In this document: positions 25,323 to 34,553 of the stretch, in pieces
How positions within the stretch are numbered: the first letter of the stretch is position 1
Layout: every line of letters starts with the position of its first letter
Made by a program: the position numbers and the translations under genes
Assembly (NCBI GenBank): GCA_045863035.1
Contig: BTUV01000001.1
Span: 1 to 64,000 of the forward strand
Origin: H2-BAC3 sp045863035
GTDB taxonomy: Bacteria; Bacteroidota; Ignavibacteria; Ignavibacteriales; Ignavibacteriaceae
Reading direction: 5' to 3'
Length of the DNA: 64,000 bases
Notes under the pieces: model-generated
What the model was told of the DNA's origin: nothing
Database searches by the model: none
Seen by the model: only the letters and a program-made list of their open reading frames with translations

Positions 25323-25736
25323 ATGTTGTCTGAATATTGTAAAATTCTTTCTGAAATTAAATCGATAGCGGTTGTAGGTATCTCTGACAAGCCGGAACGT
25401 GATAGCGGTTCTATTGCAAAAATGCTTAAGGAAAAAGGATATACGGTTTACGGTGTTCATCCTTACCTTAAAGAAGTATTCGGTATTCCGGTATATTCCT
25501 CCTTAGCTGATTTGCCTGAAAAAGTTGATTTAGTTGATGTCTTCCTCTCGTCCGATAAAGTGCCGGCAATTTTAAACGGAGTGACCGTCTGCGGGGCAAA
25601 GTATTTATGGCTTCAACTCGGTGTCACTAACACTGAGGCGGAAGAATTCTGCGCTAAAGAGAAGATTGGCTTTATACAAAACCGCTGCATCGCGGTGGAA
25701 TACCGGAATTGCGCAACTTTTAAAGGGTTAATCTGA
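25323..25736 (+). CDS. CoA-binding protein (YccU-like)
   Basis: A 137-residue single Rossmann-fold CoA-binding domain. IAVVGISDKPERDSGSIAKM carries the nucleotide-binding loop, and YTVYGVHPY, LWLQLGV and NRCIAVEY are typical of the stand-alone YccU family. The physiological role of the family is not established. Its stop overlaps the putative start of the barrel protein downstream. Confidence 0.88.
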   Translation: MLSEYCKILSEIKSIAVVGISDKPERDSGSIAKMLKEKGYTVYGVHPYLKEVFGIPVYSSLADLPEKVDLVDVFLSSDKVPAILNGVTVCGAKYLWLQLGVTNTEAEEFCAKEKIGFIQNRCIAVEYRNCATFKGLI

Positions 25737-27082
25737 TTAGAGTCATTGTATTCTTATTCTTATGCTTATTTTTTCTTTCTTCTACTGAGAGTATTTACGG
25801 CAACGTAACCCATTTTATTTCCGTGCAGGATGATACTGCTCATACCGCTTTAACAGTCATTGACTCAATATTCATCAGCGGTAATGATATAACACAAGAG
25901 GATATAATCCTCAAAGAGCTTCCGTTTGCCACAGGTGATACTATCATCAGCTCCCGGCTCAAATATTATGAAGAACGCGTGTTTAGTCTTGGCATATTTA
26001 ATAATGTAAATATGAGGATTATGACGCCATCCGGTAAAAATATTCTTCATATACACGTTGATGAAAGCTGGTATATCTATCCCTTGCCTTTCATAGACTT
26101 CAAAGAGAATGACTGGGGTAAAATATCATACGGAATGAATATCCTGATAAAGAACTTCAGAGGGCGCAATGAAGATCTTGCATTTTCTTTCGGTCTGGGA
26201 TATGATCCGTTTTATTCAGCAACCTACGTTATGCCGTATCTGGTTCGCGATCAGAATATCAGTCTGTATTTTTTCTCTGAATATGCAAATATTTCCAATA
26301 AGAGTCCTCAGGCAGAAACTATAGTTGGTACCAAATTCGATAATAAAGTGTTTACTTTTACCATTGGATTGGGAAAGCGATTTGATATTTTTAATAAACT
26401 TGAAATATTTTCGAGTTATAAACAGATTACATCCCCTTATGCGATCAAAGGAATAACCGCATCAGGTAATGAAACTGATATCGTACCAGCCCTCGCACTT
26501 CAGTACACGCATGACTCACGCGATTTAAAACAATTCCCTGACCGGGGTGTATTTTATACATTTTCTTCATTATATAATGGTTTTAATATCGATGATGTTA
26601 GCTATTACTCTGTAAATAGTGATTTCCGGTATTATTTCCCTCTCGTTTCTTCTCTGACCGGTAAAGTAAAATTAGCAAGTCAGCAGAGATTTGGAAGAAA
26701 TATCCCATTCTATAATTATGCCTATCTTGGTCTTGCCGATGAAGTGAGGGGACACAGAACAGACAGGCGTGAGGGGAAAAAAAGCTATTTTGCTTCATTC
26801 GAACTTAAATATCCGCTGATTCCAATGTTTGACCTTATTCTCGATCTGCCGCTCATTCCCCGGCAGCTCCAACAGGCCAAAACTGCACTTTATTTGACGC
26901 TTTTTGCTGATGCCGGTGCTGTGCAGAATGAAGGCACTCCTATTACATGGGGGAGTATTTATTCAGGTTACGGGGTGGGTATTGCAATACCGGCTCTGCC
27001 CTTTAATCTGGGGAGAATTGAATACGCTTTTAATAAATTAGGAAAAGGAGAACTGATTATTGATCTCGGTATCTCCTTCTGA
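25736..27082 (+). CDS. Omp85/BamA-superfamily outer-membrane protein with POTRA-like domain; probable ATT or CTG start
   Basis: The first canonical start (GTG 25823) gives 419 residues but leaves out a good signal peptide encoded upstream in the same frame: RVIVFLFLCLFFLSSTES. That frame begins at CTG 25733 or ATT 25736, both touching the stop of the preceding gene, so a non-standard coupled start is likely. Mature residues 15-90 (IDSIFISGNDITQEDIIL) form one POTRA-like domain. The rest is a beta-barrel with many aromatic strands and the surface-antigen motif LGLADEVRGHR; it ends in Phe (ELIIDLGISF) as expected for BAM substrates. Too short for BamA; closer to small surface-antigen D15-like proteins. 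Cargo unknown. Confidence 0.8.
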   Translation: MRVIVFLFLCLFFLSSTESIYGNVTHFISVQDDTAHTALTVIDSIFISGNDITQEDIILKELPFATGDTIISSRLKYYEERVFSLGIFNNVNMRIMTPSGKNILHIHVDESWYIYPLPFIDFKENDWGKISYGMNILIKNFRGRNEDLAFSFGLGYDPFYSATYVMPYLVRDQNISLYFFSEYANISNKSPQAETIVGTKFDNKVFTFTIGLGKRFDIFNKLEIFSSYKQITSPYAIKGITASGNETDIVPALALQYTHDSRDLKQFPDRGVFYTFSSLYNGFNIDDVSYYSVNSDFRYYFPLVSSLTGKVKLASQQRFGRNIPFYNYAYLGLADEVRGHRTDRREGKKSYFASFELKYPLIPMFDLILDLPLIPRQLQQAKTALYLTLFADAGAVQNEGTPITWGSIYSGYGVGIAIPALPFNLGRIEYAFNKLGKGELIIDLGISF

Positions 27083-27782
27083 AGCCGGACTTTTCTATTT
27101 CCCTAAAATAGTTACTGAAGAGAAAATCGCTTCAGTATCCGGCACAGATGAACTGAATCATCTTAGCAAGGTGATGCGCAAGCGAGCTGGTGAGCACATC
27201 TATATCACTGACGGGAGGGGTATTTTACTCCAGGGTGAAATAATGGAACTTTCTAAAGACAAGCTGACACTAAAGATTATTAGTTCTGAAATGCAGACCA
27301 ATCCGCTTGAAAGATTCTCAATTCTTTTACCAATTCTTAAAAACCCTGACAGATTAGAATTTGCACTTGAAAAGTGCATCGAATTGGGGTTCACGCATTT
27401 TAAAATTGTCAAATACCAGCATTCTGTAAAGTCCTCTGTCAGTCTGGACAGACTGACATTAAAGGGAATTGCTGCAATGAAGCAATCTTTACGCACATTT
27501 TTACCGTCTCTTGAGTTCCATTCTTCACTTGAAAGCGCACTTTCCGGGGAAATAATACCCATTTATTTTGATCAATTTGCAAATAATGGAATTTTCAACG
27601 GTTTTCTTGATGCAGGAGGCAGTTATAACCTGGCTGTTGGACCTGAGGGGGGTTTTTCACGTTCTGAGCTGGAAATCCTGAAAACTGGTGATTGCTACCG
27701 TCTATCGGGAGGCCGGCTTCGCTCTGAAACCGCAATTATTACGGCTGCATCTTTTCTTGCAAATAAGTTAGATTTTCAATAA
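27060..27782 (+). CDS. rsmE: 16S rRNA (uridine1498-N3)-methyltransferase
   Basis: A 240-residue SPOUT methyltransferase. N-terminal PUA-like part (HLSKVMRKRAGEHIYITDGRG) is followed by the knotted domain with NLAVGPEGGFSRSELE and LRSETAIITAASFLANK, the S-adenosylmethionine loop of RsmE. TTG 27060 is the likely start and overlaps the barrel gene by 23 bases. Length is normal. Confidence 0.94.
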   Translation: MISVSPSEAGLFYFPKIVTEEKIASVSGTDELNHLSKVMRKRAGEHIYITDGRGILLQGEIMELSKDKLTLKIISSEMQTNPLERFSILLPILKNPDRLEFALEKCIELGFTHFKIVKYQHSVKSSVSLDRLTLKGIAAMKQSLRTFLPSLEFHSSLESALSGEIIPIYFDQFANNGIFNGFLDAGGSYNLAVGPEGGFSRSELEILKTGDCYRLSGGRLRSETAIITAASFLANKLDFQ

Positions 27783-27831
27783 ACTTGGCAGTCATAAAAT
27801 TACATTATTTAACGTTTTCCGGGAGGAATGC

Positions 27832-28269
27832 ATGGCTTTTTACTTAAATAAAATTCAATTAATCGGAAATCTTGGTCAGGATGCCGAGACCAGAACAACC
27901 ACAACCCAGGTTGCCATAACTTCTTTCAGCGTAGCCACTGAAAATAGTTATAAAAACAAGGATGGAGAGTGGGTTCGCGAGACCACCTGGCACAGGATTA
28001 CCTATTTTAATGCTTCAGATTTTTTAAGAGAAAATCTCAAAAAAGGTTCAAAAGTTTATGTCGAAGGTAGATATCGCTCACGCGAATACACCGATAAAGA
28101 TAATATAAAAAAGACTGCTTGGGAGGTAATTGCCGAGCAGATCATACCTCTCTCCTACAAGGGCACTCGGACAACTGAGGAGCCGTCAACTGATTATAGC
28201 GCCGGTGCGGCAACAGCGATGCCTCCGGCGACAGATGTACCGCCTTCAGACGGCGACCTTCCATTTTAA
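27832..28269 (+). CDS. ssb: Single-stranded DNA-binding protein
   Basis: A 145-residue protein with the OB-fold at 1-105 (NKIQLIGNLGQDAETR, WHRITYF) and a short flexible tail ending DGDLPF, the acidic tip that recruits repair and replication proteins. A strong ribosome-binding site (GGGAGGA) precedes the ATG. It begins a short run with the CNNM-type transporter gene 8 bases downstream. Confidence 0.95.
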   Translation: MAFYLNKIQLIGNLGQDAETRTTTTQVAITSFSVATENSYKNKDGEWVRETTWHRITYFNASDFLRENLKKGSKVYVEGRYRSREYTDKDNIKKTAWEVIAEQIIPLSYKGTRTTEEPSTDYSAGAATAMPPATDVPPSDGDLPF

Positions 28270-28277
28270 TCACTAAA

Positions 28278-29555
28278 TTGGAAACCGAGTTACTTATTCA
28301 ATTTGGAGCACTCGTACTTTTGTTCGGGTGCTCAGCTTTTTTTTCCTCCTCTGAAGTAGCACTTTTCTCATTGCAGAAAAACAAGCTGGCTTCAAATTTT
28401 TCCCGCTATCCGCTTGCGTTTCGGTATATAGAGTATCTTCTTCACTATCAGAAAAATCTTCTTGTTACAATTCTTGTAGGGAATACTGTTGTAAATGTCG
28501 CGGCCTCTATTTTATCCGTTTCAATCGTGATGAAGGTTGCTGATGAGTTTAACATCCCGTCACATATTGCTTTATCATTTGAAATAATTGTACTTACTTT
28601 TTTTATTTTGATTTTCGGTGAGATAATTCCTAAGGTTGCCGCAAGAAAAAACCCTGTTAGGTTATCCCGTTTGTTTTCTTATCCTCTGTATTGGATAAAC
28701 GCAATTCTCTTTCCGATTGCTGAATTTTTAACGCAAATTCTTTCTGCTGTTTTTTCAAAGATTCGTATATCTGACACTCGCGGAACCCTTTCACAAAGCG
28801 ATATAAAGAATATTACCGAACTTGGCAAAAAGAAAGGCGGACTGGTTGATGATGAGCATGATTTAATTCAAAGTGTGCTTGAATCCCGCGAACTGACTGT
28901 TGAAGAAATTATGACGCCACGGGTGGATGTTATTTCTGTTCCTGAGAATACTAATCTGCAAGAATTTGTTTCTCTTTCACTTTCTTCTTCACACAGCAGA
29001 ATACCTGTTTACAGAAATAGTATTGACACGATAATTGGCCTTATATATGGGAAAGATATTATTCCTCTGATGGGTGATTTGAAGAGTTTTGAACAATATT
29101 CAATTTCAAGATTTATCAGGCCTGCAATTTTCGTGCCTGCCCAGAAAAAAATTCGTGAGATGTTCCGTGATTTTCAGGAAAAGAAAATTCATTTTGCAGT
29201 GGTTGTTGATGAATTTGGCGGCACACTCGGCGTAATAACACTTGAAGATGTAATACAGGTTCTCATCGGGGAGGATGACGCAGAACTTGAAAGAGGGGAC
29301 ACTCTGATATTGAAATTACGGGAGGGAGTATATGAAGTTGATGCCGGAGCACGACTTTCGGTTATTTTTGAATATCTGAATATACCGTTTATTGAATCGG
29401 ATTATGAAGCAGATACGGTCGGCGGATTGATACTTGAAAGGGCAGGAAAAATACCGGAGAAAGGTTTTTCAATAGAGTGTGGTAACTTCCGTCTTACTGT
29501 GCTCGAAAGAGACCAAAACAGGTTAACTAAAATACAGTTTTACAAGACAAAATGA
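28278..29555 (+). CDS. CNNM/CorC-HlyC family membrane protein (divalent-cation transporter type)
   Basis: A 425-residue protein with an N-terminal DUF21 membrane domain (three to four helices, including the SAFFSSSEVALFS motif), a paired CBS domain (MTPRVDVISVPEN ... IGLIYGKDII; VDEFGGTLGVITLEDVI), and a C-terminal CorC/HlyC domain. Family members export magnesium or cobalt; the old name haemolysin is misleading. TTG start, 8 bases after ssb. It overlaps the next gene by 4 bases. Confidence 0.92.
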   Translation: METELLIQFGALVLLFGCSAFFSSSEVALFSLQKNKLASNFSRYPLAFRYIEYLLHYQKNLLVTILVGNTVVNVAASILSVSIVMKVADEFNIPSHIALSFEIIVLTFFILIFGEIIPKVAARKNPVRLSRLFSYPLYWINAILFPIAEFLTQILSAVFSKIRISDTRGTLSQSDIKNITELGKKKGGLVDDEHDLIQSVLESRELTVEEIMTPRVDVISVPENTNLQEFVSLSLSSSHSRIPVYRNSIDTIIGLIYGKDIIPLMGDLKSFEQYSISRFIRPAIFVPAQKKIREMFRDFQEKKIHFAVVVDEFGGTLGVITLEDVIQVLIGEDDAELERGDTLILKLREGVYEVDAGARLSVIFEYLNIPFIESDYEADTVGGLILERAGKIPEKGFSIECGNFRLTVLERDQNRLTKIQFYKTK

Positions 29556-29920
29556 AAACCGGCTGTTTCCTGAAGGGATTTATTATTTCCACAGTACTGC
29601 TTGCAGTGGTTTTATATATAGCCATAAATAAATTTGATGATTATTTAGCCAAACCGGTTAAAAAATATTTGGTTGAAGTTGCCAAAGATGAGTTTATTAA
29701 AGAACTGGATATCGCAAAACTTGAAGTGTCCAAAGATTCAGTATCTGCTTTTCTAAACCGTGCAGGCGAAACTGTGATAGCATTACCCGGGTTAGGCAGC
29801 CAGGCAATAAACAGCTTTGCGGATTCACTGGGAAGAGTGTTCGCGGATCAGACAATAACGGCTAAAGAATTTGAACGATTAAACTATTTATTAGAAGAGT
29901 TAAAACAAAATGAAAAATGA
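29552..29920 (+). CDS. Small single-pass membrane protein of unknown function
   Basis: A 122-residue protein with one N-terminal membrane helix (GFIISTVLLAVVLYIAI, about 9-25) and a mainly helical, charged periplasmic part. No family is recognised. It overlaps the transporter gene by 4 bases and the MCE gene by 11 bases, so it is translated with them. The context suggests an accessory to the MCE lipid-binding protein, but nothing in the sequence proves this. Confidence 0.7.
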   Translation: MKTGCFLKGFIISTVLLAVVLYIAINKFDDYLAKPVKKYLVEVAKDEFIKELDIAKLEVSKDSVSAFLNRAGETVIALPGLGSQAINSFADSLGRVFADQTITAKEFERLNYLLEELKQNEK

Positions 29921-30824
29921 GAGAAAAACAGAATTAAAGGTTGGCATTACGGTTATGTTCGCCATAATCTTTTTTTTATGGGTTTTTGGCTGGGCCAAGA
30001 ACTACTCGCTTTCGGATTCAAGGAAGGAAGTAGCGGTACTTTTTGACAATGTCGCCGGGTTGGAAATTGGTGATCAGGCAACAGTAAATGGCGTGAGAAA
30101 AGGATTTGTTGAATCTGTTACCATTCATAAAGATGGCGTTCATGTCATCCTCTCATTTGAATCTGATACAAAACTGCAAGAGGATGCGCTGTTTTCAGTC
30201 ACTATGCTTGATCTGATGGGGGGTAAAAGAGTTGAGGTGAACCCTGGTATTTCTGCAAATGAGATCGACTATTCAAAGACACATCAGGGGCAGTTTGTGG
30301 CTGACATTCCGAAAGTCATGGAATTGGTCGGAAATTTCAGCGGTTCCATTCCATCAATTATGAATAAAGTTGATTCTTCACTCACTGCGCTTAACAGTCT
30401 GGTTTCTGATATGCAGATGCAAAATAGCATACGGAATTCGGTGAGTAATCTGGAAGATATATCAATAAAACTGAATGCCATGATAAGTGAAAACAGAAAT
30501 GGTATTAAAACTCTTGTTCAAAATTCTGTTGATTTGACAAATGAAACAAAACAGTTAATTGGCGACAACAAGGAGCTGATAAATACAACTTTACGGGATG
30601 TTAACTCACTGCTTCAGAATACTGATAAGGTAATCAAGGAAATTGAAGGTCTGCTCACCGAAACAAAAAATAAAAACAATTCTCTCGGTAAAGCGCTTTA
30701 TGATGACAAACTGATTTCTGATCTTCAGGAAACTCTTTCAACCGTAAAAGAACTCACAAAAGTTTTAGTAGATCAGCTTAAAGGCGAAGGCGTAAATGTT
30801 AATGCAAAAATCGATCTTTTTTAG
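29910..30824 (+). CDS. MCE/MlaD-family lipid-transport protein
   Basis: A 304-residue protein with one N-terminal membrane helix (VMFAIIFFLWVFGWA) and an MCE domain at about 38-115 (VAVLFDNVAGLEIGDQATVNG, GFVESVTI, MGGKRVEVNPG). A long helical tail follows, as in proteins that span the periplasm. MCE proteins ferry lipids between membranes with an MlaE permease and MlaF ATPase; neither is in this window. It overlaps the next gene by 29 bases. Confidence 0.9.
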   Translation: MKNERKTELKVGITVMFAIIFFLWVFGWAKNYSLSDSRKEVAVLFDNVAGLEIGDQATVNGVRKGFVESVTIHKDGVHVILSFESDTKLQEDALFSVTMLDLMGGKRVEVNPGISANEIDYSKTHQGQFVADIPKVMELVGNFSGSIPSIMNKVDSSLTALNSLVSDMQMQNSIRNSVSNLEDISIKLNAMISENRNGIKTLVQNSVDLTNETKQLIGDNKELINTTLRDVNSLLQNTDKVIKEIEGLLTETKNKNNSLGKALYDDKLISDLQETLSTVKELTKVLVDQLKGEGVNVNAKIDLF

Positions 30825-32481
30825 TTTTTTATATTGCCTTTTTTTAATCAGCAGCGTTACTGCTCAAAACGGACCTTTAGTTCGTTCGGAGAATGGAGTA
30901 GTTGTATCTGCTGAAAAACTCGCTTCTAAAGTCGGGATAACGATACTTAAACAGGGGGGGAATGCCGTTGATGCAGCAGTAGCAGTTGGCTTTGCTCTTG
31001 CAGTAACTTACCCGGTTGCCGGTAACTTGGGAGGAGGTGGATATATGGTAATTGTTTTTCCGGACGGTAAAAGCACAACTATTGATTATCGTGAAACCGC
31101 GCCTTTTCTGGCAACACGTGATATGTATCTTGATGAAAAGGGAGAGTTTTTACCAAACCTTAGTCAGAAAGGAGCACTGTCAGCCGGTGTTCCCGGATCA
31201 GTTGCCGGACTTATATATTCTCATAAAAAATATGGTAAGTTAGATTTTAGCAAAGTTATTCAACCGGCTATTAACCTTGCCGCTGATGGTTTTCCGCTCC
31301 CTTATCAGACTGCTGAGTCGTTCGAAAATAATCACAAAGTATTCAGTGAATTTCCTTCATCAATGAAAGTATTTTCAAAAGAGGGAAAACCATATAAATA
31401 CGGAGAAGTATTTAAGCAACCCGATTTGGCTAAAACACTTACCCGCGTTAAAGATTTCGGGTTTGCAGGTTTTTATGAGGGGGAGACGGCAGATTTGATT
31501 GTTGCTTCTATGAAGAAAAATAACGGCATAATAACTCACGATGATCTTAAACGATATACACCGGTCGAACGGGAAGCATTACGAAGTACATTTCACGAGT
31601 TTGAGATTGTTTCGATGGGACCTTCTAGCTCTGGCGGCGTTACTCTCATCAATATGCTGAATATCCTCGAAAATTTTAAAATTGAAAAAAATGAGTGGGG
31701 TAGCAGCCGATATCTTCACCTTCTTACAGAAACCATGAAATTGGCTTATGCTGACAGAGCTGAACATCTTGGTGACCCGCAATTTTTTCCGGTACCTACT
31801 GTCGGACTCACTTCTAAGGAGTATGCACATAAACGATCAAAGCTTATCGGCGACAATGCAACACCCTCCGCTGAAACTTCATTTGGAAAGCCCGAGAGTG
31901 AACAAACGACACATTATTCAGTTTTTGACAAAGACGGAATTGCTGTGAGTGTAACTACAACCATTAACTCCGGTTATGGCTCAAAACTCGTGGTTGATGG
32001 AGCTGGTTTTTTGCTTAATAATGAAATGGATGATTTTTCTGCCAAGCCGGGTGTGCCAAATCAATTTGGTCTGGTGGGGAATGAAGCTAATGCAATTCAG
32101 CCGTTCAAACGTATGTTAAGCTCTATGACCCCGACCATCGTACTTAAAAATAACAGACCTTGGCTGGTAATCGGTACTCCGGGAGGTTCAACAATAATAA
32201 CCGGAGTTTTACAGGTTGTTCTTAACGCAACACTTTTTAAAATGGATCTCAGAAGGGCTATTGACATGCCGAAGATACATCACCAGTGGTTGCCTGATGA
32301 AATCTACCATGAGAAATATGCGCTGAGCACAGATGTTGCTGATAACCTTAAAAAAAGAGGGCATATTATCGGTCAGACCCGGCAACTAAATCTGATGGAA
32401 GGGATTCTTATCGATCCGGAGACCGGAATCAAGTGGGGCTACAGCGATTCAAGAGGTAGCGGTTCCGCCGAGGGGTATTGA
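30796..32481 (+). CDS. ggt: Gamma-glutamyltranspeptidase
   Basis: A 561-residue periplasmic N-terminal nucleophile hydrolase that cleaves glutathione and other gamma-glutamyl compounds. It has a signal peptide (FFSFLYCLFLISSVTAQ). The precursor self-cleaves before the Thr of TTHYSVFDKDG to give large and small subunits. Other hallmarks are GGNAVDAAVAVGFAL, GNLGGGGYMV, and TPGGSTIITGVLQV. Start ATG 30796 or 30802. It overlaps the MCE gene start-to-end by 29 bases and acpS by 4. Confidence 0.95.
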   Translation: MLMQKSIFFSFLYCLFLISSVTAQNGPLVRSENGVVVSAEKLASKVGITILKQGGNAVDAAVAVGFALAVTYPVAGNLGGGGYMVIVFPDGKSTTIDYRETAPFLATRDMYLDEKGEFLPNLSQKGALSAGVPGSVAGLIYSHKKYGKLDFSKVIQPAINLAADGFPLPYQTAESFENNHKVFSEFPSSMKVFSKEGKPYKYGEVFKQPDLAKTLTRVKDFGFAGFYEGETADLIVASMKKNNGIITHDDLKRYTPVEREALRSTFHEFEIVSMGPSSSGGVTLINMLNILENFKIEKNEWGSSRYLHLLTETMKLAYADRAEHLGDPQFFPVPTVGLTSKEYAHKRSKLIGDNATPSAETSFGKPESEQTTHYSVFDKDGIAVSVTTTINSGYGSKLVVDGAGFLLNNEMDDFSAKPGVPNQFGLVGNEANAIQPFKRMLSSMTPTIVLKNNRPWLVIGTPGGSTIITGVLQVVLNATLFKMDLRRAIDMPKIHHQWLPDEIYHEKYALSTDVADNLKKRGHIIGQTRQLNLMEGILIDPETGIKWGYSDSRGSGSAEGY

Positions 32482-32855
32482 TGATTATCGGCATAGGGAC
32501 GGATGTCATTGAAATCACACGAATTAGAGAAAGTATTGAGAAATTCGGTGATAGATTTATCAGCAAAATCTTTACGGATGCAGAAGTGGCATATTGCAGC
32601 TCAAAAGCTGACCCCCCCCTCCATTATTCCGGCAGATTTGCGGTAAAGGAAGCTGTTGTAAAGGCATTGTCACATATTTATAAGGGCGCATACACCTTCC
32701 CGGAGATAGAAGTGCTGAATGAGGCAGATGGGATTCCAAAAGTCTATCTACGGGGACGGTTAGAGGGGGTATTGACGGGCAATCTGGTAATACATGTATC
32801 CCTGAGTCATTCTGTATCCGTTGCTTCGGGGATGGCCGTAATCAGCTCGGATTGA
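32478..32855 (+). CDS. acpS: Holo-[acyl-carrier-protein] synthase
   Basis: A 125-residue phosphopantetheinyl transferase that activates AcpP. The magnesium-binding Asp lies in GIGTDVIEITRI and the second motif is GRFAVKEAVVKAL with the catalytic Glu. It ends with the substrate-binding VSLSHSVSVASGMAV. Length is canonical for AcpS. It overlaps ggt by 4 bases. Confidence 0.96.
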   Translation: MMIIGIGTDVIEITRIRESIEKFGDRFISKIFTDAEVAYCSSKADPPLHYSGRFAVKEAVVKALSHIYKGAYTFPEIEVLNEADGIPKVYLRGRLEGVLTGNLVIHVSLSHSVSVASGMAVISSD

Positions 32856-33017
32856 CCTTTTCCCCCCTTAATTTCTCCCGGACTCCAAATTTGCCTTAGA
32901 AAGACACCTTCCTTTTTAATATATTTAAAGTTTGGGTAGGCAAAAATATCCCAAAAAATAGCTAAAAACGAATAATCTGAGAACTGCAATAATCCGGCAC
33001 GTTACCATATAAGCGAG

Positions 33018-33557
33018 GTGGTCTTCGAAGCAAGAGAAAAAAAATTCGGTTCACTCAATGCCAAAGTTCTGGTTTTAAACCAGAGCTATGAGCCGCTCAC
33101 GCTTTGCACGGTAAAAAAAGCCGTTATATTACTTCTTCTCGGTAAAGCAGAAGTAGTGATTAAGGACTCCCGTAAGCAGGTTAAATCAGTCAGCCGGGCT
33201 TTAGAATATCCCAGTGTTATCAGATTGAAGCGCTATATTCAAATGCCTTACAAAAAAGTGGTTCTGACCAGAAAAAATATCCTGCGGAGGGATGGGTACA
33301 GGTGTGGTTATTGTGGCAGAGGTGATCTTCCGCTAACTGTTGACCATATCATACCAAAGGCACGCAATGGCGCGGATTCATGGGAGAATCTCGTTTGTGC
33401 CTGTACCTCCTGTAATAACCGTAAAGGAGATCGTACACCCGCGGAAGCTAATATGAAAATGCTTATTCGGCCTACGGTGCCCAGTCATATTCTGTTTATT
33501 AAAAACAGTATGGGCAGGATTGAAGAAACTTGGAAACCTTACTTATATTTAAGCTGA
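33018..33557 (+). CDS. HNH endonuclease family protein
   Basis: A 179-residue protein. Residues 15-60 form the conserved pre-domain of this group (LVLNQSYEPLTLCTVKKAVI). The HNH module at about 93-140 has CGYCGR, LTVDHIIPKARNG and CTSCNNRKGDRTP, so zinc and the His-Asn-His metal site are both intact. These genes are widespread single-copy chromosomal genes; target unknown. Start GTG 33018. The 162 bases upstream hold no gene; TTTGGG and CCCAAA arms there could be an operator. No intron or transposon surrounds it. Confidence 0.9.
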   Translation: MVFEAREKKFGSLNAKVLVLNQSYEPLTLCTVKKAVILLLLGKAEVVIKDSRKQVKSVSRALEYPSVIRLKRYIQMPYKKVVLTRKNILRRDGYRCGYCGRGDLPLTVDHIIPKARNGADSWENLVCACTSCNNRKGDRTPAEANMKMLIRPTVPSHILFIKNSMGRIEETWKPYLYLS

Positions 33558-33572
33558 ATTATTGTTAATACA

Positions 33573-34553
33573 ATGAAGAAAAAAAGAATCCTCAGCGGAA
33601 TGCGTCCGACCGGGAAACTTCATCTTGGTCATTATGTGGGCGCTCTCGAAAACTGGATTTCCCTCCAGAATGAATATGATAATTTTCACCTGATTGCTGA
33701 TTATCACGTCCTGACCACTCGCCTTGAGACTGCAAATATTTACCAGGACTCAATTGATATGCTCATTGACTGGCTTGCTGCAGGGCTTGATCCGGAAAAA
33801 AGTCCTATGTTTCGTCAGTCACAAGTCAAAGAGCATGCAGAACTGCATCTTATTTTTTCAATGTTAATTGCAGAAAACCGGCTAAAGAGAAATCCTTCTC
33901 TGAAAGATCAGATTCGTGATCTTCATATTGAAAATGTTTCTTATGGTCATCTTGGTTATCCGGTTTTGCAGGCAGCGGATATTCTATTGTACAAGGGGGA
34001 CCTGGTTCCGGTTGGGGAAGATCAGCTTCCGCACATTGAAATTACCAGAGAAATTTCTCGTTCATTTAACAGAACTTATGGAGAAGTATTTCCTGAACCG
34101 AAACCAAAGTTATCTGTATTCGCCCGCCTGACTGGTTTAGACGGCAACGCGAAAATGAGTAAATCATTAAACAACAGCATTTTACTCTCAGATGAGCCGG
34201 CGATTGTAGAAGCTAAGATTAAAAAAGCAGTAACAGATCCTCTCAAAGTAAGGAAAGGTGATCCGGGAAGACCCGAAATCTGTACCATTTTTTCCTATCA
34301 CAAAAAATTTAATCCGGAAGAAGTTCCGGCTATAGACCGCGATTGCAGAAGCGGTGCATTGGGCTGCGCAGATTGTAAGAAAAAAATTATTATAGCAATT
34401 AATAACTTTCTCGCGCCATTTATAGAAAAAAGAAAAGCACTGGAATCACAACCTGATTTTGTTCTTGATATCCTTAATGATGGAGAAGTTAAAGCTAAAA
34501 AAGTTGCTTCTGAAACCATGAGTGAGGTCAGACAAGTAATGAGGATTGGCTGA
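33573..34553 (+). CDS. trpS: Tryptophanyl-tRNA synthetase
   Basis: A 326-residue class I synthetase. The HIGH-type signature is PTGKLHLGHYVGAL near the N-terminus and the KMSKS loop is NAKMSKSLNN at about 193-202. The bacterial TrpRS specificity stretch YPVLQAADILLY is present. Normal length. It is followed directly by scpA at the next base. Confidence 0.96.
   Translation: MKKKRILSGMRPTGKLHLGHYVGALENWISLQNEYDNFHLIADYHVLTTRLETANIYQDSIDMLIDWLAAGLDPEKSPMFRQSQVKEHAELHLIFSMLIAENRLKRNPSLKDQIRDLHIENVSYGHLGYPVLQAADILLYKGDLVPVGEDQLPHIEITREISRSFNRTYGEVFPEPKPKLSVFARLTGLDGNAKMSKSLNNSILLSDEPAIVEAKIKKAVTDPLKVRKGDPGRPEICTIFSYHKKFNPEEVPAIDRDCRSGALGCADCKKKIIIAINNFLAPFIEKRKALESQPDFVLDILNDGEVKAKKVASETMSEVRQVMRIG

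Noticed and set aside
32925..32960. TTTGGG/CCCAAA inverted arms upstream of the HNH gene as an operator
   Set aside because: Only six paired bases with a long spacer and no regulator nearby; too weak to call.
33018..33557. HNH gene as part of a homing element or group II intron
   Set aside because: No intron structure or reverse transcriptase; the protein belongs to a widespread chromosomal HNH group.
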